DNA of 64,000 nt, taken from the NCBI RefSeq assembly GCF_002952215.1, contig NZ_CP022600.1, positions 1,550,001 through 1,614,000 of the forward strand, written 5' to 3'. How positions within the stretch are numbered: the first letter of the stretch is position 1; every line of letters begins with the position of its first letter. A model generated the notes under the pieces. That model was not told where the DNA came from. It searched no databases and saw only the letters and a program-made list of their open reading frames with translations. Shown here piece by piece: positions 1-8,268 of this stretch. The DNA is from Porphyrobacter sp. HT-58-2. Lineage in GTDB: Bacteria; Pseudomonadota; Alphaproteobacteria; Sphingomonadales; Sphingomonadaceae. The translations under genes were made by a program, and so were the position numbers.

Positions 1-460
1 CCGGCCCTTCGGGAAACCGCGCGCGCAAGGCAGGCCGCGCCGCCTCAAGCGCCCGCGCCAGCGCGCCCAGCGTTTCGGGCAGCATCCGCTCCAGCCTGAG
101 CCGCACATGCTTGGCCAGCCCGGCCGATGCCCCACCCGTGCCAATCGCGACCAGCAAGGGATTGCGATCCAGAAGGGAAGGCGTTGTAAAATCGCACAAT
201 TCCGGCCGATCAACGACATTGACCAACATCCCCGCACAGCGCGCGTTGATGGCTGCCACCTCGCAGGCCTGCGCATCCTCATAGGCGATGAAGGCCAGCC
301 GCACGCCCTCGTCGATGGCGCGGGCCAAGTCCTCGACGATCCTGCCACCGGCGCGCTCGACCAGCCGTCGCTTGGGCTCTGCCGCCGGGCCATCGCCAAG
401 CACCAGCACCGCTTGCCCGGTGATCTGGTGGAACAACGGCAGGCTGGCGATCTGGCCCAT
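1..460 (-). CDS. cysG: Siroheme synthase N-terminal domain (precorrin-2 dehydrogenase / sirohydrochlorin ferrochelatase), cut by the window edge
   Basis: My own translation of the reverse strand from an ATG at 460 is open to the left edge (about 153 codons). It begins MGQIASLPLFHQITGQAVLV and continues with a Rossmann-type stretch (VLVLGDGPAAEPKRRLVE) and later VAIGTGGASAGLAKHVR, the pattern of the CysG/Met8 NAD-binding domain that oxidises precorrin-2 and chelates iron to make siroheme for sulfite and nitrite reductases. The start lies 7 bp after the lysA stop and is preceded by AGGGA, so it is the last visible gene of the argH-lptM-lysA operon. The C-terminal part lies outside the window, so whether a uroporphyrinogen methyltransferase domain is fused cannot be seen. 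Confidence 0.85.
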   Translation of the reverse strand, partial: MGQIASLPLFHQITGQAVLVLGDGPAAEPKRRLVERAGGRIVEDLARAIDEGVRLAFIAYEDAQACEVAAINARCAGMLVNVVDRPELCDFTTPSLLDRNPLLVAIGTGGASAGLAKHVRLRLERMLPETLGALARALEAARPALRARFPEGP

Positions 461-467
461 CAGTCCC

Positions 468-1727
468 TCAGGCGAGCCATTCCGGCACGCGCTCGGCGTC
501 CATGATCGCGCCCGCCTCGATCCGGTCGGCGACCACGGCATAGCGGTCGCCATCCACCAGCACTTCGGCGACGAACCCGCGCGAATTGTAGGACGAGGCC
601 ATCGTCGCGCCATAAGCGCCCGCCGTGCGGAACACGGCAAGATCACCCGCTTCCAACGCATCGCACTCCCGGCCCATGGCGAAAGTGTCACCCGTTTCGC
701 AGATCGGGCCGACGATGTTCGCAGTCATCCGTGCGCCGCGCGGCTCAACCGCAACGAAGTGGTGATAGGCCCCGTAGAGCGCCGGGCGGGCCAGATCGTT
801 CATCGCCGCATCGACGATCACGAAAGGATCATTGACCCCGCGCTTCACGCGCACCACGCGGGTCAGCAGCACCCCGGCATTGCCCGCGATCACGCGGCCG
901 GGCTCGAAGATCAGCTTGACGCCCCAGTCCTTCGTTACCCGCGCGACCATTGCGCCATATTCGGCGGGCTGAGGCAGCACTTCGTCCACCTTGTAAGGCA
1001 CGCCCAGACCACCGCCCAGATCGACATGGGTGATCGTGTGACCAGCACCGCGCAGCGCCGCGATGAGCGTGCCGAGCTTCTGGAATGCCGCTTCAAGCGG
1101 GGCGAGATCGGCCAACTGACTGCCGATATGCACCGCCACACCGCGCAAGGCCACACCCGGCAGTCCAGCGAGCTTGCCGAAGATCTGCCCTGCTTCGCTG
1201 ATCGGCACGCCGAACTTGTTATCGGCCTTGCCGGTCGAAATCTTGTCATGGGTTCCGGCATCGACATCGGGGTTGATCCGCAGCGTGCATTGCGCGGTCA
1301 TGCCCTTTGCGGCAGCGATCTCGGCGAGCTCCAGCCCCTCCTCCTCGCTTTCGATATTGAACTGGCCGATCCCGGCGTCGAGCGCGGCGACCATTTCGGC
1401 TGCGGTCTTGCCCACGCCCGAGAACACGATCATCTCCGGCGCGATCCCTGCGGCCAGCGCGCGGCGCATCTCGCCGACGGAGACCACGTCTGCTCCCATG
1501 CCAGCCGCGCCCAGCACCTTCAACACGGCAAGGTTGGGGTTGGATTTGACGGCAAAGGCGATCAGCTTGTCCGGCACGCCGTCCAGCGCCTCGCGGAACA
1601 CCCGTGCATGGCGTTCGAGGGTAGCACGCGAATAGACGTAGACGGGAGTGCCGACCGCCTCAGCGATCAGCGGCAAAGGCACGTCTTCGGCGTGCATCAC
1701 GCCGTCACGATAGGTAAAATGATCCAT
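468..1727 (-). CDS. lysA: Diaminopimelate decarboxylase
   Basis: This 419-residue protein is a full-length PLP-dependent, fold-type III decarboxylase that converts meso-diaminopimelate to L-lysine in the cytosol. FAVKSNPNLAVLK near residue 60 carries the PLP lysine, followed by a conserved HIGSQ segment, the GGGLG phosphate-binding loop, FEPGR, and CETGD, which supplies the active-site Cys-Glu of the dimer interface. The ATG at 1727 gives MDHFTYRDG, a normal family start. It lies 9 bp behind the small lipoprotein gene and 7 bp ahead of the siroheme synthase gene, so all four are probably co-transcribed from upstream of argH. Family assignment is firm. Confidence 0.97.
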   Translation of the reverse strand: MDHFTYRDGVMHAEDVPLPLIAEAVGTPVYVYSRATLERHARVFREALDGVPDKLIAFAVKSNPNLAVLKVLGAAGMGADVVSVGEMRRALAAGIAPEMIVFSGVGKTAAEMVAALDAGIGQFNIESEEEGLELAEIAAAKGMTAQCTLRINPDVDAGTHDKISTGKADNKFGVPISEAGQIFGKLAGLPGVALRGVAVHIGSQLADLAPLEAAFQKLGTLIAALRGAGHTITHVDLGGGLGVPYKVDEVLPQPAEYGAMVARVTKDWGVKLIFEPGRVIAGNAGVLLTRVVRVKRGVNDPFVIVDAAMNDLARPALYGAYHHFVAVEPRGARMTANIVGPICETGDTFAMGRECDALEAGDLAVFRTAGAYGATMASSYNSRGFVAEVLVDGDRYAVVADRIEAGAIMDAERVPEWLA

Positions 1728-1736
1728 TGTTGCAGT

Positions 1737-1979
1737 CTATTCCGGGGGCAGATCGAAGGGGTCGTCCTGGCGTTCCTCCGAACGGCGGCGCAGCTCCACG
1801 CTGCGTTCGGGGGCGGCCAGAGCATCGCGGCGGAGCAATTCGTCGGCGGTGGGATTGTCGGTTGCACCATAGGGGCTAGGCGGCGGCTTTGCCCCCTGTG
1901 GCGGCGCAAGCGGAGCCTGCGCACCGCAACCGGCCAGCAGCAAGGTGGCGCAGCCAAGCATGGCAATCTTGCGCATCAT
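1737..1979 (-). CDS. Small LptM-like lipoprotein between argH and lysA
   Basis: An 80-residue protein with a lipoprotein signal: [19 protein letters not shown], with lipobox LAGC and Cys18 as the lipidation site. The rest is short, proline-rich and then charged ([23 protein letters not shown]), without a known domain. Small lipoproteins of the YifL/LptM type lie next to lysA or dapF in many proteobacteria, and LptM assists maturation of the LPS translocon LptD in E. coli. The position here, overlapping argH by ATGA and 9 bp upstream of lysA, fits that family. The lipoprotein nature is visible; the LptM role is inferred from size, lipobox and synteny only. Confidence 0.75.
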   Translation of the reverse strand: MMRKIAMLGCATLLLAGCGAQAPLAPPQGAKPPPSPYGATDNPTADELLRRDALAAPERSVELRRRSEERQDDPFDLPPE

Positions 1980-3418
1980 TCCTCCATCCCCAGCGCCGCA
2001 CGCGCACGGGCCACCTGCAAACGGACCTGATCGGGTGCGGTTCCGCCAAAGGATGCGCGTGCCGCAACCGATGCATCGACTGACAGCGCGGCATAGACGC
2101 TGTCATCGATCCGTGCATCGATCGCCTGAAGCTCGGCCAGTGGCAACCGGTCGAGCGCCAGACCCTGCGATTCCGCCAGTTTCACTGCGGCGCCTGTGAT
2201 GTGATGGGCCTCGCGGAACGGAATGCCGCGCACCCGCACCAGCCAGTCGGCAAGATCGGTCGCGGTGGCATAGCCAAGTTCAGCCGCCGCGCGCATCCGG
2301 GCGGTGTTGAAGGTGGCGCCCGCGATCATGCCGGTCATCGCCGCGATGCTCAGCGCCATGAGGCTGGCCGCTTCGAACACCGGCGGCTTGTCGTCCTGCA
2401 TGTCCTTGGAATAGGCCAGCGGCAGCCCCTTCATGGTGATCATCAGGCTGGTGAGCGCCCCGATCACCCGGCCCGAATGGCCGCGCACCAGTTCGGCGGC
2501 GTCGGGGTTCTTCTTCTGCGGCATGATCGAGGAGCCGGTCGACAGGCTGTCGGGCAGGCGGATGAAGCCGAAGGGCTGGCTCGCCCACAGGATCAGTTCC
2601 TCGGCGAGGCGCGACAGATGCAGCGCGGTGGCCGAGCAGCACCACAGGAAATCGAGCGCGAAATCGCGGTCTGACACGGCGTCGAGCGAATTGGCGGTGG
2701 GCCGGTCGAAGCCCAGCGCGCTTGCGGTCGCCTCGCGGTCGATGGGAAAGCCGGTGCCGGCCAGCGCCGCGCTGCCGAGCGGGCATTCGTTCATCCGCGT
2801 TCGCGCGTCGGCAATCCGTGCGCGGTCGCGGCGGAACATCTCGTAATAGGCCATCAGGTGGTGGCCGAGGGTGACCGGCTGCGCGGTTTGCAAATGCGTG
2901 AAGCCGGGCATGATGCTGTCCGCGTGTTCGCCCGCGCGGGTGACGAGCGCGCGCTGCAACGCGGCAAGGCCTTCGTCCATCTGGCCAAAGGCATCGCGCA
3001 CCCACAGGCGGAAATCGGTCGCCACCTGATCATTGCGGCTGCGCGCGGTGTGGAGGCGTCCCGCCACCGGGCCGATCAGCTCGGCGAGGCGGGCCTCGGT
3101 GGTCATGTGGATGTCCTCGCGGTCCCAGTCCTCCGGCACGCCGTCGCGCGCATATTCGGCGGCGACCGCATCGAGCCCGTTGGCGATGACCGCTGCATCC
3201 TCGACAGCGATGATCCCTTGCGCCCCCAGCATCGCGACGTGCGCCTTGCTGGCAGCGATGTCCTGCCGCCAGAGCGCCTTGTCGAACGGAATCGAGGCGT
3301 TGATTTCGCGCATGATGGCGCTAGGGCCGTCAGCGAAGCGACCGCCCCACATGGCGTTGGTCGCGCTGTGCTGATCCCTGTTGGCTTGGGAGCCTGTCAT
3401 GTCCCGCTCGTCGCTCAT
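1976..3418 (-). CDS. argH: Argininosuccinate lyase
   Basis: Catalyses the last step of arginine synthesis, splitting argininosuccinate into arginine and fumarate. The fumarase/aspartase signature [12 protein letters not shown] is present, as are the ARSRNDQ motif and the TGxQTAQP-like [13 protein letters not shown] segment. The product is about 480 residues, normal for the family. I chose the ATG at 3418 ([11 protein letters not shown]) because AGGCGAG precedes it; an ATG at 3400 is the alternative, and conserved sequence begins only at MWGGRF. The upstream extension of the open frame is not used. The start region overlaps the divergent TlpA-like gene. The stop codon overlaps the following lipoprotein start as ATGA, implying translational coupling. 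Confidence 0.95.
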   Translation of the reverse strand: MSDERDMTGSQANRDQHSATNAMWGGRFADGPSAIMREINASIPFDKALWRQDIAASKAHVAMLGAQGIIAVEDAAVIANGLDAVAAEYARDGVPEDWDREDIHMTTEARLAELIGPVAGRLHTARSRNDQVATDFRLWVRDAFGQMDEGLAALQRALVTRAGEHADSIMPGFTHLQTAQPVTLGHHLMAYYEMFRRDRARIADARTRMNECPLGSAALAGTGFPIDREATASALGFDRPTANSLDAVSDRDFALDFLWCCSATALHLSRLAEELILWASQPFGFIRLPDSLSTGSSIMPQKKNPDAAELVRGHSGRVIGALTSLMITMKGLPLAYSKDMQDDKPPVFEAASLMALSIAAMTGMIAGATFNTARMRAAAELGYATATDLADWLVRVRGIPFREAHHITGAAVKLAESQGLALDRLPLAELQAIDARIDDSVYAALSVDASVAARASFGGTAPDQVRLQVARARAALGMEE

Positions 3419-3953
3419 TCTCGCCTGTTCGTTCCTGCTGCTGGCGGGATGCGATAGGCCCGCCGACGCGCCAGCGCAACCGGCTGAGACAGGCGTGGCC
3501 GCGGGCGTGGTCGAGCGCAAGTTTGCCGGCACGCCGCTACCCGATCTGCAATTCGCCGACCCGGCAGGCAATGCGCTGGATCTTGGGGCGCAGGATGGGC
3601 CGGTGCTGATCAACCTGTGGGCGACATGGTGCCCGCCCTGCGTCAAGGAAATGCCGCAGCTGGATGCGCTGGCGAGCGAGCTGGAAGGCGAGGTGCGGGT
3701 GCTCACCATCAGCCAGGATATTCGCGGGGCCGAAGTGGTCACGCCGTTCTTTGCCAAGGGCGGCTATGTCCGGATCGAACCATGGCTTGATCCCGACACG
3801 AAGCTCTCGGCGCAGTTCACCCCTGAAGGCGTGCTGCCGCTGACGATCCTGTTCGATGCAACCGGCAAGGAAGTGCTGCGGGTGGCGGGCGGCTATGAGT
3901 GGGACAGCCCCGAGGCCATCGCCCTGATCAGGCAGAGCCTTTCGGCGCAATGA
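3399..3953 (+). CDS. TlpA-like thioredoxin-fold lipoprotein
   Basis: A 184-residue exported thiol-disulfide protein. The N-terminus [19 protein letters not shown] is a lipoprotein signal with lipobox LAGC. The mature part has [19 protein letters not shown], a WCPPC redox motif of the TlpA/ResA/CcmG group that reduces periplasmic disulfides, often for cytochrome c or cytochrome oxidase assembly. The substrate is not evident here. The ATG at 3399 was chosen because it begins the signal peptide; the open frame extends slightly further upstream without one. It is divergent from argH, with overlapping start regions, and converges on the SDR gene with no gap (its TGA ends at 3953, the SDR stop begins at 3954). 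Confidence 0.9.
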   Translation: MSRSSLILACSFLLLAGCDRPADAPAQPAETGVAAGVVERKFAGTPLPDLQFADPAGNALDLGAQDGPVLINLWATWCPPCVKEMPQLDALASELEGEVRVLTISQDIRGAEVVTPFFAKGGYVRIEPWLDPDTKLSAQFTPEGVLPLTILFDATGKEVLRVAGGYEWDSPEAIALIRQSLSAQ

Positions 3954-4706
3954 TCACAGCGTCGGGGTCTGCCCGCCGTCGACCTTGATTGCCGAGCCGG
4001 TGATGAACCCGGCGCGCGGCGAGGCGAGGAAAGCGGCAATGTCGCCGAATTCCTCCGGCCTGCCGAGACGCCCTGCCGGAATGGCCGCGATCGAGCGCGC
4101 GGTGACCTGATCCGCCGCAATCCCGCTTCCCGCTGCCATGGCGGCATGAAGCCCCTTGAGCCGGTCCGTCGCGATCTGGCCCGGAAGCAGCAGGTTGACC
4201 GTCACGCCGTCCGCCGCGACCTCGGCAGCGAGGGTCTTGCACCACGAGGCCAGCATCGCGCGCACCGCGTTGGACAGCACGAGGCCGGGGATCGGGGTGA
4301 CAAGGCTGGTCGAGGCGACCGCGAGAATCCGCCCGAAGCCGCGCGCTCGCATGTCGGGCAGGAAGGCCTGCGCCAGCGCCAGTTGGGCGTTGAACATCCG
4401 GCCCATGACTGCGCCGAAATCATCCGGGGTGGTGGTCGCCGCAGGCCCCATCGGCGGCCCGCCCGCGTTCAGAACGAGAATATCGGGAGAGTGGCCCGCG
4501 CCGCGCAGGTGATCGATGATCGCTTGCGGGGCGGCAGGATCGTCAAGATCGGCTGTGATATGAACAAGCCCGACCGGCGCTGCTGCCGAACGCGCGACGG
4601 TGATGACCTGCGCGCCCTCATCGGCCAGCGCAACGGCAATCGCCCGCCCCAGCCCCTTGCTCGCGCCGAGCACCAGCGCTGTCTTGCCATCAAGCTGGAG
4701 ATCCAT
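3954..4706 (-). CDS. SDR-family oxidoreductase lacking the usual catalytic Tyr/Lys
   Basis: A 250-residue short-chain dehydrogenase fold. The nucleotide loop LGASKGLGRA (residues 13-22) and LVLNAGG (residues 77-83) are normal, and the C-terminus has the GSAIKVDGG motif typical of FabG-like proteins. In place of the YxxxK catalytic pair the sequence reads IPGLVLSNAVRA, so the positions 13 and 17 residues after Ser132 are Ser and Arg. A known subgroup of FabG-like SDRs has the same replacement, so this looks inherited rather than a mutation. The substrate is unknown. Start chosen at MDLQLDGKTALV (4706); the longer open frame has no support. It converges on the TlpA-like gene. Confidence 0.85.
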   Translation of the reverse strand: MDLQLDGKTALVLGASKGLGRAIAVALADEGAQVITVARSAAAPVGLVHITADLDDPAAPQAIIDHLRGAGHSPDILVLNAGGPPMGPAATTTPDDFGAVMGRMFNAQLALAQAFLPDMRARGFGRILAVASTSLVTPIPGLVLSNAVRAMLASWCKTLAAEVAADGVTVNLLLPGQIATDRLKGLHAAMAAGSGIAADQVTARSIAAIPAGRLGRPEEFGDIAAFLASPRAGFITGSAIKVDGGQTPTL

Positions 4707-4805
4707 TGGCCTCGTCCTTCTGGAACTGGCGCAGGCACGCGCTGTGTTTGCGCTCGGAAGTTTCCGCCTCAAACCATCCCCCGGATGGATGTGTCTGGCA
4801 AAAAC

Positions 4806-4881
4806 TGGTGGGCGGTAACGGGCTCGAACCGCTGACCCTCTCGGTGTAAACGAGATGCTCTACCAACTGAGCTAACCGCCC
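4806..4881 (-). tRNA. tRNA-Val (anticodon TAC)
   Basis: Read on the minus strand, GGGCGGT at 4881-4875 pairs with ACCGCCC at 4816-4810 as the acceptor stem. The discriminator A and an encoded CCA follow (4809-4806). The D-arm contains AGCTCAGTTGGTAGAGC, the anticodon arm is CTCGTTTACACCGAG with anticodon TAC, and the T-loop has GGTTCGAGCC. The length of 76 nt including CCA is normal. It reads all or most GTN valine codons, particularly GTA and GTG. It stands alone between the SDR and the asparaginase gene. Confidence 0.97.
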
Positions 4882-4965
4882 CACGATGCGCGCTGTCTAG
4901 CGTGTGCCGCAGCAAATGCAATTGCGCTGTAGCTTGCGGTGCTGCGCGGGGCTAGGGCTGCGGAC

Positions 4966-5952
4966 ATGACACTGCGGCGCATCCTCGTTCTTGGCACAGG
5001 CGGCACGATTGCCGGCGCAGGCGGCAGTGCGACCGGCGCGGGCTATCGCGCGGGCGGGCTGGCGCTGGACGCGCTGGTCGCGCATCTCGGGGCGCTTGGC
5101 CTTGCTGCCGAACTCGTGCCGCAGGAAGTGGCGCGGATCGGCTCGCAGGATATCGGCTTTGCCGAGTGGAGGGCATTGCACGCGGCCTGCACCGCGGCGA
5201 TGGACGATCCTGCGATCGATGGCATCATTATCACCCACGGCACCGACACGGCAGAGGAGACCGGGCTGCTGCTTGATCTGACCTTGCCCACTGCCAAGCC
5301 CGTCGTCCTTGTCGGCGCGATGCGTCCGGCGGACGCAGTGGGGGCGGACGGGATGAGGAACTTCGCCAATGCGGTGAAGGTTGCAAGCGACCCTGCCGCT
5401 GCCGGGCGGGGCGTGATGCTGGTGATGGGCGACGCGGTGCTGGCCGCGCGCGATGCGAGGAAGGCGGCCACCAGCGCCATCGACGCCTTCCGCACCTTCC
5501 CGCGCGGGCCGCTCGCGCGGGTGACGCCTGCCAGCCTCGACTGGTTCGGCCCCGCGCACCGCCTGGGTGAGGCCGCGCGCTATCCCTTCCCGCAAGAACT
5601 GCCGCGCGTGGCGATCCTGACTGCCGGCGCGGGGATGGACGCCCAGCCGGTCGACGCGCTGCTCGGGATCGGCGCGCGCGGGATCGTGCTGGCGGGCATG
5701 GGGCAGGGCAACGCGCCCCGCACGGTGCTGGAGGCCCTCGCCCGCGCCGCGGCGAGCGGCGTGCCGGTGGTCCGCGCCAGCCGGGTCGACGAGGGGCTGG
5801 TCGACCGCAATGTCGAGGTCGATGATGACGCTCTGGGTCTGGTCGCCGCCCGCGCGCTCGGCCCGGCCAAGGCGCGGATGCTGCTGATGGTGCTGGTGGC
5901 GAACGGGGTTACTGATGCGAAAGCCGTGCAGGCGGCGTTTGATGGGGGGTGA
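4966..5952 (+). CDS. L-asparaginase
   Basis: A 328-residue protein of the asparaginase/glutaminase family that hydrolyses L-asparagine to aspartate and ammonia. Both catalytic threonine motifs are visible: LGTGGTIAGAGG near residue 8-19, and IITHGTDTAEETGLLLDLT near residue 85-103, with the second Thr in HGTDT. The later VVLVGAMRP segment is also typical. The start at ATG 4966 (MTLRRILVLGTGG) places the first strand directly at the N-terminus; no signal peptide is evident, so a cytosolic enzyme is likely. It is a monocistronic gene downstream of and divergent from tRNA-Val. Confidence 0.92.
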   Translation: MTLRRILVLGTGGTIAGAGGSATGAGYRAGGLALDALVAHLGALGLAAELVPQEVARIGSQDIGFAEWRALHAACTAAMDDPAIDGIIITHGTDTAEETGLLLDLTLPTAKPVVLVGAMRPADAVGADGMRNFANAVKVASDPAAAGRGVMLVMGDAVLAARDARKAATSAIDAFRTFPRGPLARVTPASLDWFGPAHRLGEAARYPFPQELPRVAILTAGAGMDAQPVDALLGIGARGIVLAGMGQGNAPRTVLEALARAAASGVPVVRASRVDEGLVDRNVEVDDDALGLVAARALGPAKARMLLMVLVANGVTDAKAVQAAFDGG

Positions 5953-6113
5953 GGGGGGTAGCGTCAGCTAGGCCGCAATTTGTGCCAAAAGCTGCCGTTC
6001 AGCAAACCGACCCCATTGCGGACGTTTCGAGCCGACCTATCAATGGCCGGGCATGGTCAGCGGTGCCACGTTCATGAGGCAAACGAATATCTGGCTACTT
6101 GAAAGGGGGATGG

Positions 6114-6509
6114 ATGTTCATTCGAAGACAAGACGTGATTGATCGTTTTGCCGCCAACTTCCGCGAAACCACTGATGGGCAGATAATTTTTCAGCCGCCC
6201 AAAGCGAAGATTGGCGTCCCTGTGACGTGGGAGGAGTATGAGGCCGTCACATCCTCGTTTGAAAGAATGCAGATGGAAAATATGGCGATCACTTGGGCCG
6301 TGTTTATTGCTGCCGGCGCATTTGGCATTTATTATGTGATTGCGGAAGATCGTTATCTTCCATTTTTCTTGGCTTTAGGGATGGCATTTTTATTCTCGTC
6401 TGCTTTAAATTTTCGAGATGGTCTTGGATTACTTCTGCCTTTTATCCAACGCCGTGACGAACTCCTGAAGGTCCGCGGTATGGGGACTGATGACAGCATG
6501 TCCGAATGA
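6114..6509 (+). CDS. Hypothetical membrane protein of unusual base composition
   Basis: I do not recognise this 131-residue protein. It starts MFIRRQDVIDRF behind a GGGGGA ribosome-binding site, has a soluble segment with PPKAKIGVPVTWEEYEAV, then two hydrophobic stretches (residues about 65-82 and 86-105) separated by a short turn, and a charged tail. It is probably an inner-membrane protein with two helices. The gene is visibly richer in A and T than all its neighbours (runs such as tttatt and atttttctt), and it stands alone next to a palindromic repeat. This composition suggests recent acquisition, but no mobility gene accompanies it. Confidence 0.65.
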   Translation: MFIRRQDVIDRFAANFRETTDGQIIFQPPKAKIGVPVTWEEYEAVTSSFERMQMENMAITWAVFIAAGAFGIYYVIAEDRYLPFFLALGMAFLFSSALNFRDGLGLLLPFIQRRDELLKVRGMGTDDSMSE

Positions 6510-6611
6510 ACTATCCTTGCCGTCCGCAAACCACCCATTTGCGGTCATTCGCGCGTCGTATCTCTATCGCTGAAAGCGGCCATTCGGTCTGTGCACTAAA
6601 CACCCCGCAAC

Positions 6612-6726
6612 CTCGTCGCCCCGGACTTGATCCGGGGCTTGGCTACTCTTCGGAGAGGGCGGACAGGAAAAAGCCCTGCCCCGTATCCCCAGCCTTCGCC
6701 GGGGCAAGCAAGTCCGGGGCGACGAG
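6612..6726. repeat. Long palindromic intergenic repeat (REP-like)
   Basis: CTCGTCGCCCCGGACT at 6612-6627 is the exact reverse complement of 6711-6726, so a 115-bp element is bounded by 16-bp perfect inverted arms. The inner sequence has further complementary blocks (GATCCGGGGCTT and GCCGGGGCAAGC). The core CCGGACTTGATCCGGGGC recurs at 26040 and, with one change, at 11395. No gene fits here. Such elements are scattered between genes in sphingomonads; they may form RNA hairpins after transcription. Confidence 0.8.
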
Positions 6727-6752
6727 TGCTAGGTGGGCAAGGGCTAACCCCC

Positions 6753-7868
6753 TCACCCCCAGGGCGTGACCAGATATTTCTCGCCGGTCTTCATCTGGCG
6801 GTAGTCGAGGATCGCGTCCTTCTCCAGCATCCCTTCCAGCGTCACCTTGGCCTTGTAATGGCTGGCGAAGGTGGTGGTGAGATTGTCGATCACCCGCTTG
6901 CGCATCCGCACCACGGTTTCCATGCCCGCACGCTGGAGGAAGGGGGTCAGCAGCCAGCCCGCGACGCACCATTGCAGGCCATAGGAGGGGGTGAGGATCG
7001 TCGGGTTCTGAAGGTCGAGCCGGCCGTAGATGTACATCTTCTTCTGCTGGTTCGAACCATAGCGCGAGAACTCGCTCATCTGGCTGACCGCGACCTGCTC
7101 CATCGCCTTCAGCACGCCGTCCGAGGCCTGTCCGCCGCCGATCGGATCGAAGCCGAGGAACGCGCCGGTCTCGGCAATCGCGGCGCGCAGATCGGCCATG
7201 TAGGTGGGGGCGGAGGAATTCACGACATATTGCGCGCCCTGCGACTTGAGCAGCGCCACGTGCTCGTCCTTGCGCACGATGTTGACCAGCTTCATCCCGT
7301 CCTCGATGCAGATGCGATTGAGCATCTGGCCGAGGTTGGAAGCCGCCGCGAGGTGGACGATGGCGTTGTGGCCTTCCATCTTCGCGGTCTCGACAAAGCC
7401 CAGCGCGGTCATCGGGTTGACGAAGCTGGAGGCGCCGGTCTCGGACGAATGATCACCCAGCGGCAGGCACATCATCGCGTCCGCAATGGCGTATTGCGAG
7501 AAGGCATTGCCCGGCACGCAGGCAACCCGCTGGCCCATCAGCGCCTTGGCCATGTCGGAATCGCCCGTGGCGATCACCGTCCCCGCGCCCTCGTTACCCG
7601 CCGGAAGCCGCTGGCCGTGGCGCGCCTTCTGGCCCGACAGGAAGGGCTCGGGCATGGTGGCGACGACCTTGCCGGGCGTATATTCGGCGCTCTCGAAATC
7701 CGCGGCGCTGGTGAGGATCGCAAGATCGCTCGGGTTGATCGGCGCGGCTTCCATCTTGACCAGCACCTGATTGCCGGTCGGCGCGGGGAAGGTGTTTTCC
7801 GCCACCTCCAGCGTGAGCTTGCCGTCGGCGGTGAGAGTGGTGAAGAGCTGCTTTCCGGTGGTCGTCAT
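6753..7868 (-). CDS. MDR-superfamily NAD(P)H oxidoreductase (quinone/enoyl reductase-like)
   Basis: A 371-residue medium-chain dehydrogenase/reductase. The N-terminal GroES-like half contains KMEAAPINPSDLAIL and PAGNEGAGTV, the pattern of zinc-independent quinone oxidoreductases and enoyl reductases. The Rossmann half has NAIVHLAAASNLGQML in place of the usual AxxGxxG loop. No zinc-binding cysteine cluster is visible. The substrate cannot be named. The ATG at 7868 overlaps the stop of the upstream membrane-protein gene (ATGA), so it is the last gene of the fmt-truA operon. Confidence 0.8.
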   Translation of the reverse strand: MTTTGKQLFTTLTADGKLTLEVAENTFPAPTGNQVLVKMEAAPINPSDLAILTSAADFESAEYTPGKVVATMPEPFLSGQKARHGQRLPAGNEGAGTVIATGDSDMAKALMGQRVACVPGNAFSQYAIADAMMCLPLGDHSSETGASSFVNPMTALGFVETAKMEGHNAIVHLAAASNLGQMLNRICIEDGMKLVNIVRKDEHVALLKSQGAQYVVNSSAPTYMADLRAAIAETGAFLGFDPIGGGQASDGVLKAMEQVAVSQMSEFSRYGSNQQKKMYIYGRLDLQNPTILTPSYGLQWCVAGWLLTPFLQRAGMETVVRMRKRVIDNLTTTFASHYKAKVTLEGMLEKDAILDYRQMKTGEKYLVTPWG

Positions 7869-8266
7869 TCTGCGTTCTCCTGTGATGGCGCGTTGTTCTG
7901 TCTTTCGCGCGGTAACAATTCCACCAGCGCGACCATGGCGGCCCAGACGGCCAAGGTCGGCTGAAGATAGGGGATCGGGTTCTGCTTGAGTTGATCGGTC
8001 AGGATGCTGGGGATGAAGAAGATCAGCAGCGCCACACCGACACCGTAGAACAGAATATACTCGGTCGATCCCAGATAGAGGATCAGGATCACCGCCAGCG
8101 CGCTCACGAACAGCACGATCATGAAATCGATGGGAGCGAGCCCTTCGGCACCGGCCAGCACAAAGCCAAGCACCGCGCCGAAGACGATGTTCATCCCGCT
8201 GATATTGGCGCGATATTCACGCTCGGAAATGTGCCGGGAGGGCGGGATCTTGTACCAGTTGGCCAT
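7865..8266 (-). CDS. Hypothetical integral membrane protein
   Basis: A 133-residue protein with a hydrophilic N-terminus (MANWYKIPPSRHISEREYRAN) and about three or four hydrophobic segments (GMNIVFGAVLGFVLAG, FMIVLFVSALAVILILYLG, FYGVGVALLIFFIP, and a shorter one near LAVWAAMVALVE). No family is recognised. It starts 2 bp after the truA stop and overlaps the oxidoreductase start by ATGA, so it is translated as part of the fmt operon. A function cannot be inferred from position alone. Confidence 0.75.
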   Translation of the reverse strand: MANWYKIPPSRHISEREYRANISGMNIVFGAVLGFVLAGAEGLAPIDFMIVLFVSALAVILILYLGSTEYILFYGVGVALLIFFIPSILTDQLKQNPIPYLQPTLAVWAAMVALVELLPRERQNNAPSQENAE

Positions 8267-8268
8267 TC

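Noticed and set aside
288..2030. Long plus-strand open frame of 580 codons opposite lysA
   Set aside because: It is the antisense of lysA; its translation is rich in His, Arg and Gly with no motif, while the minus strand encodes a complete known enzyme.
6506..6769. Plus-strand frame of 87 codons over the palindromic repeat
   Set aside because: Most of its sequence is the translation of the repeat arms (RPGLDPGLG type), which occurs in many such elements and is not a real protein.
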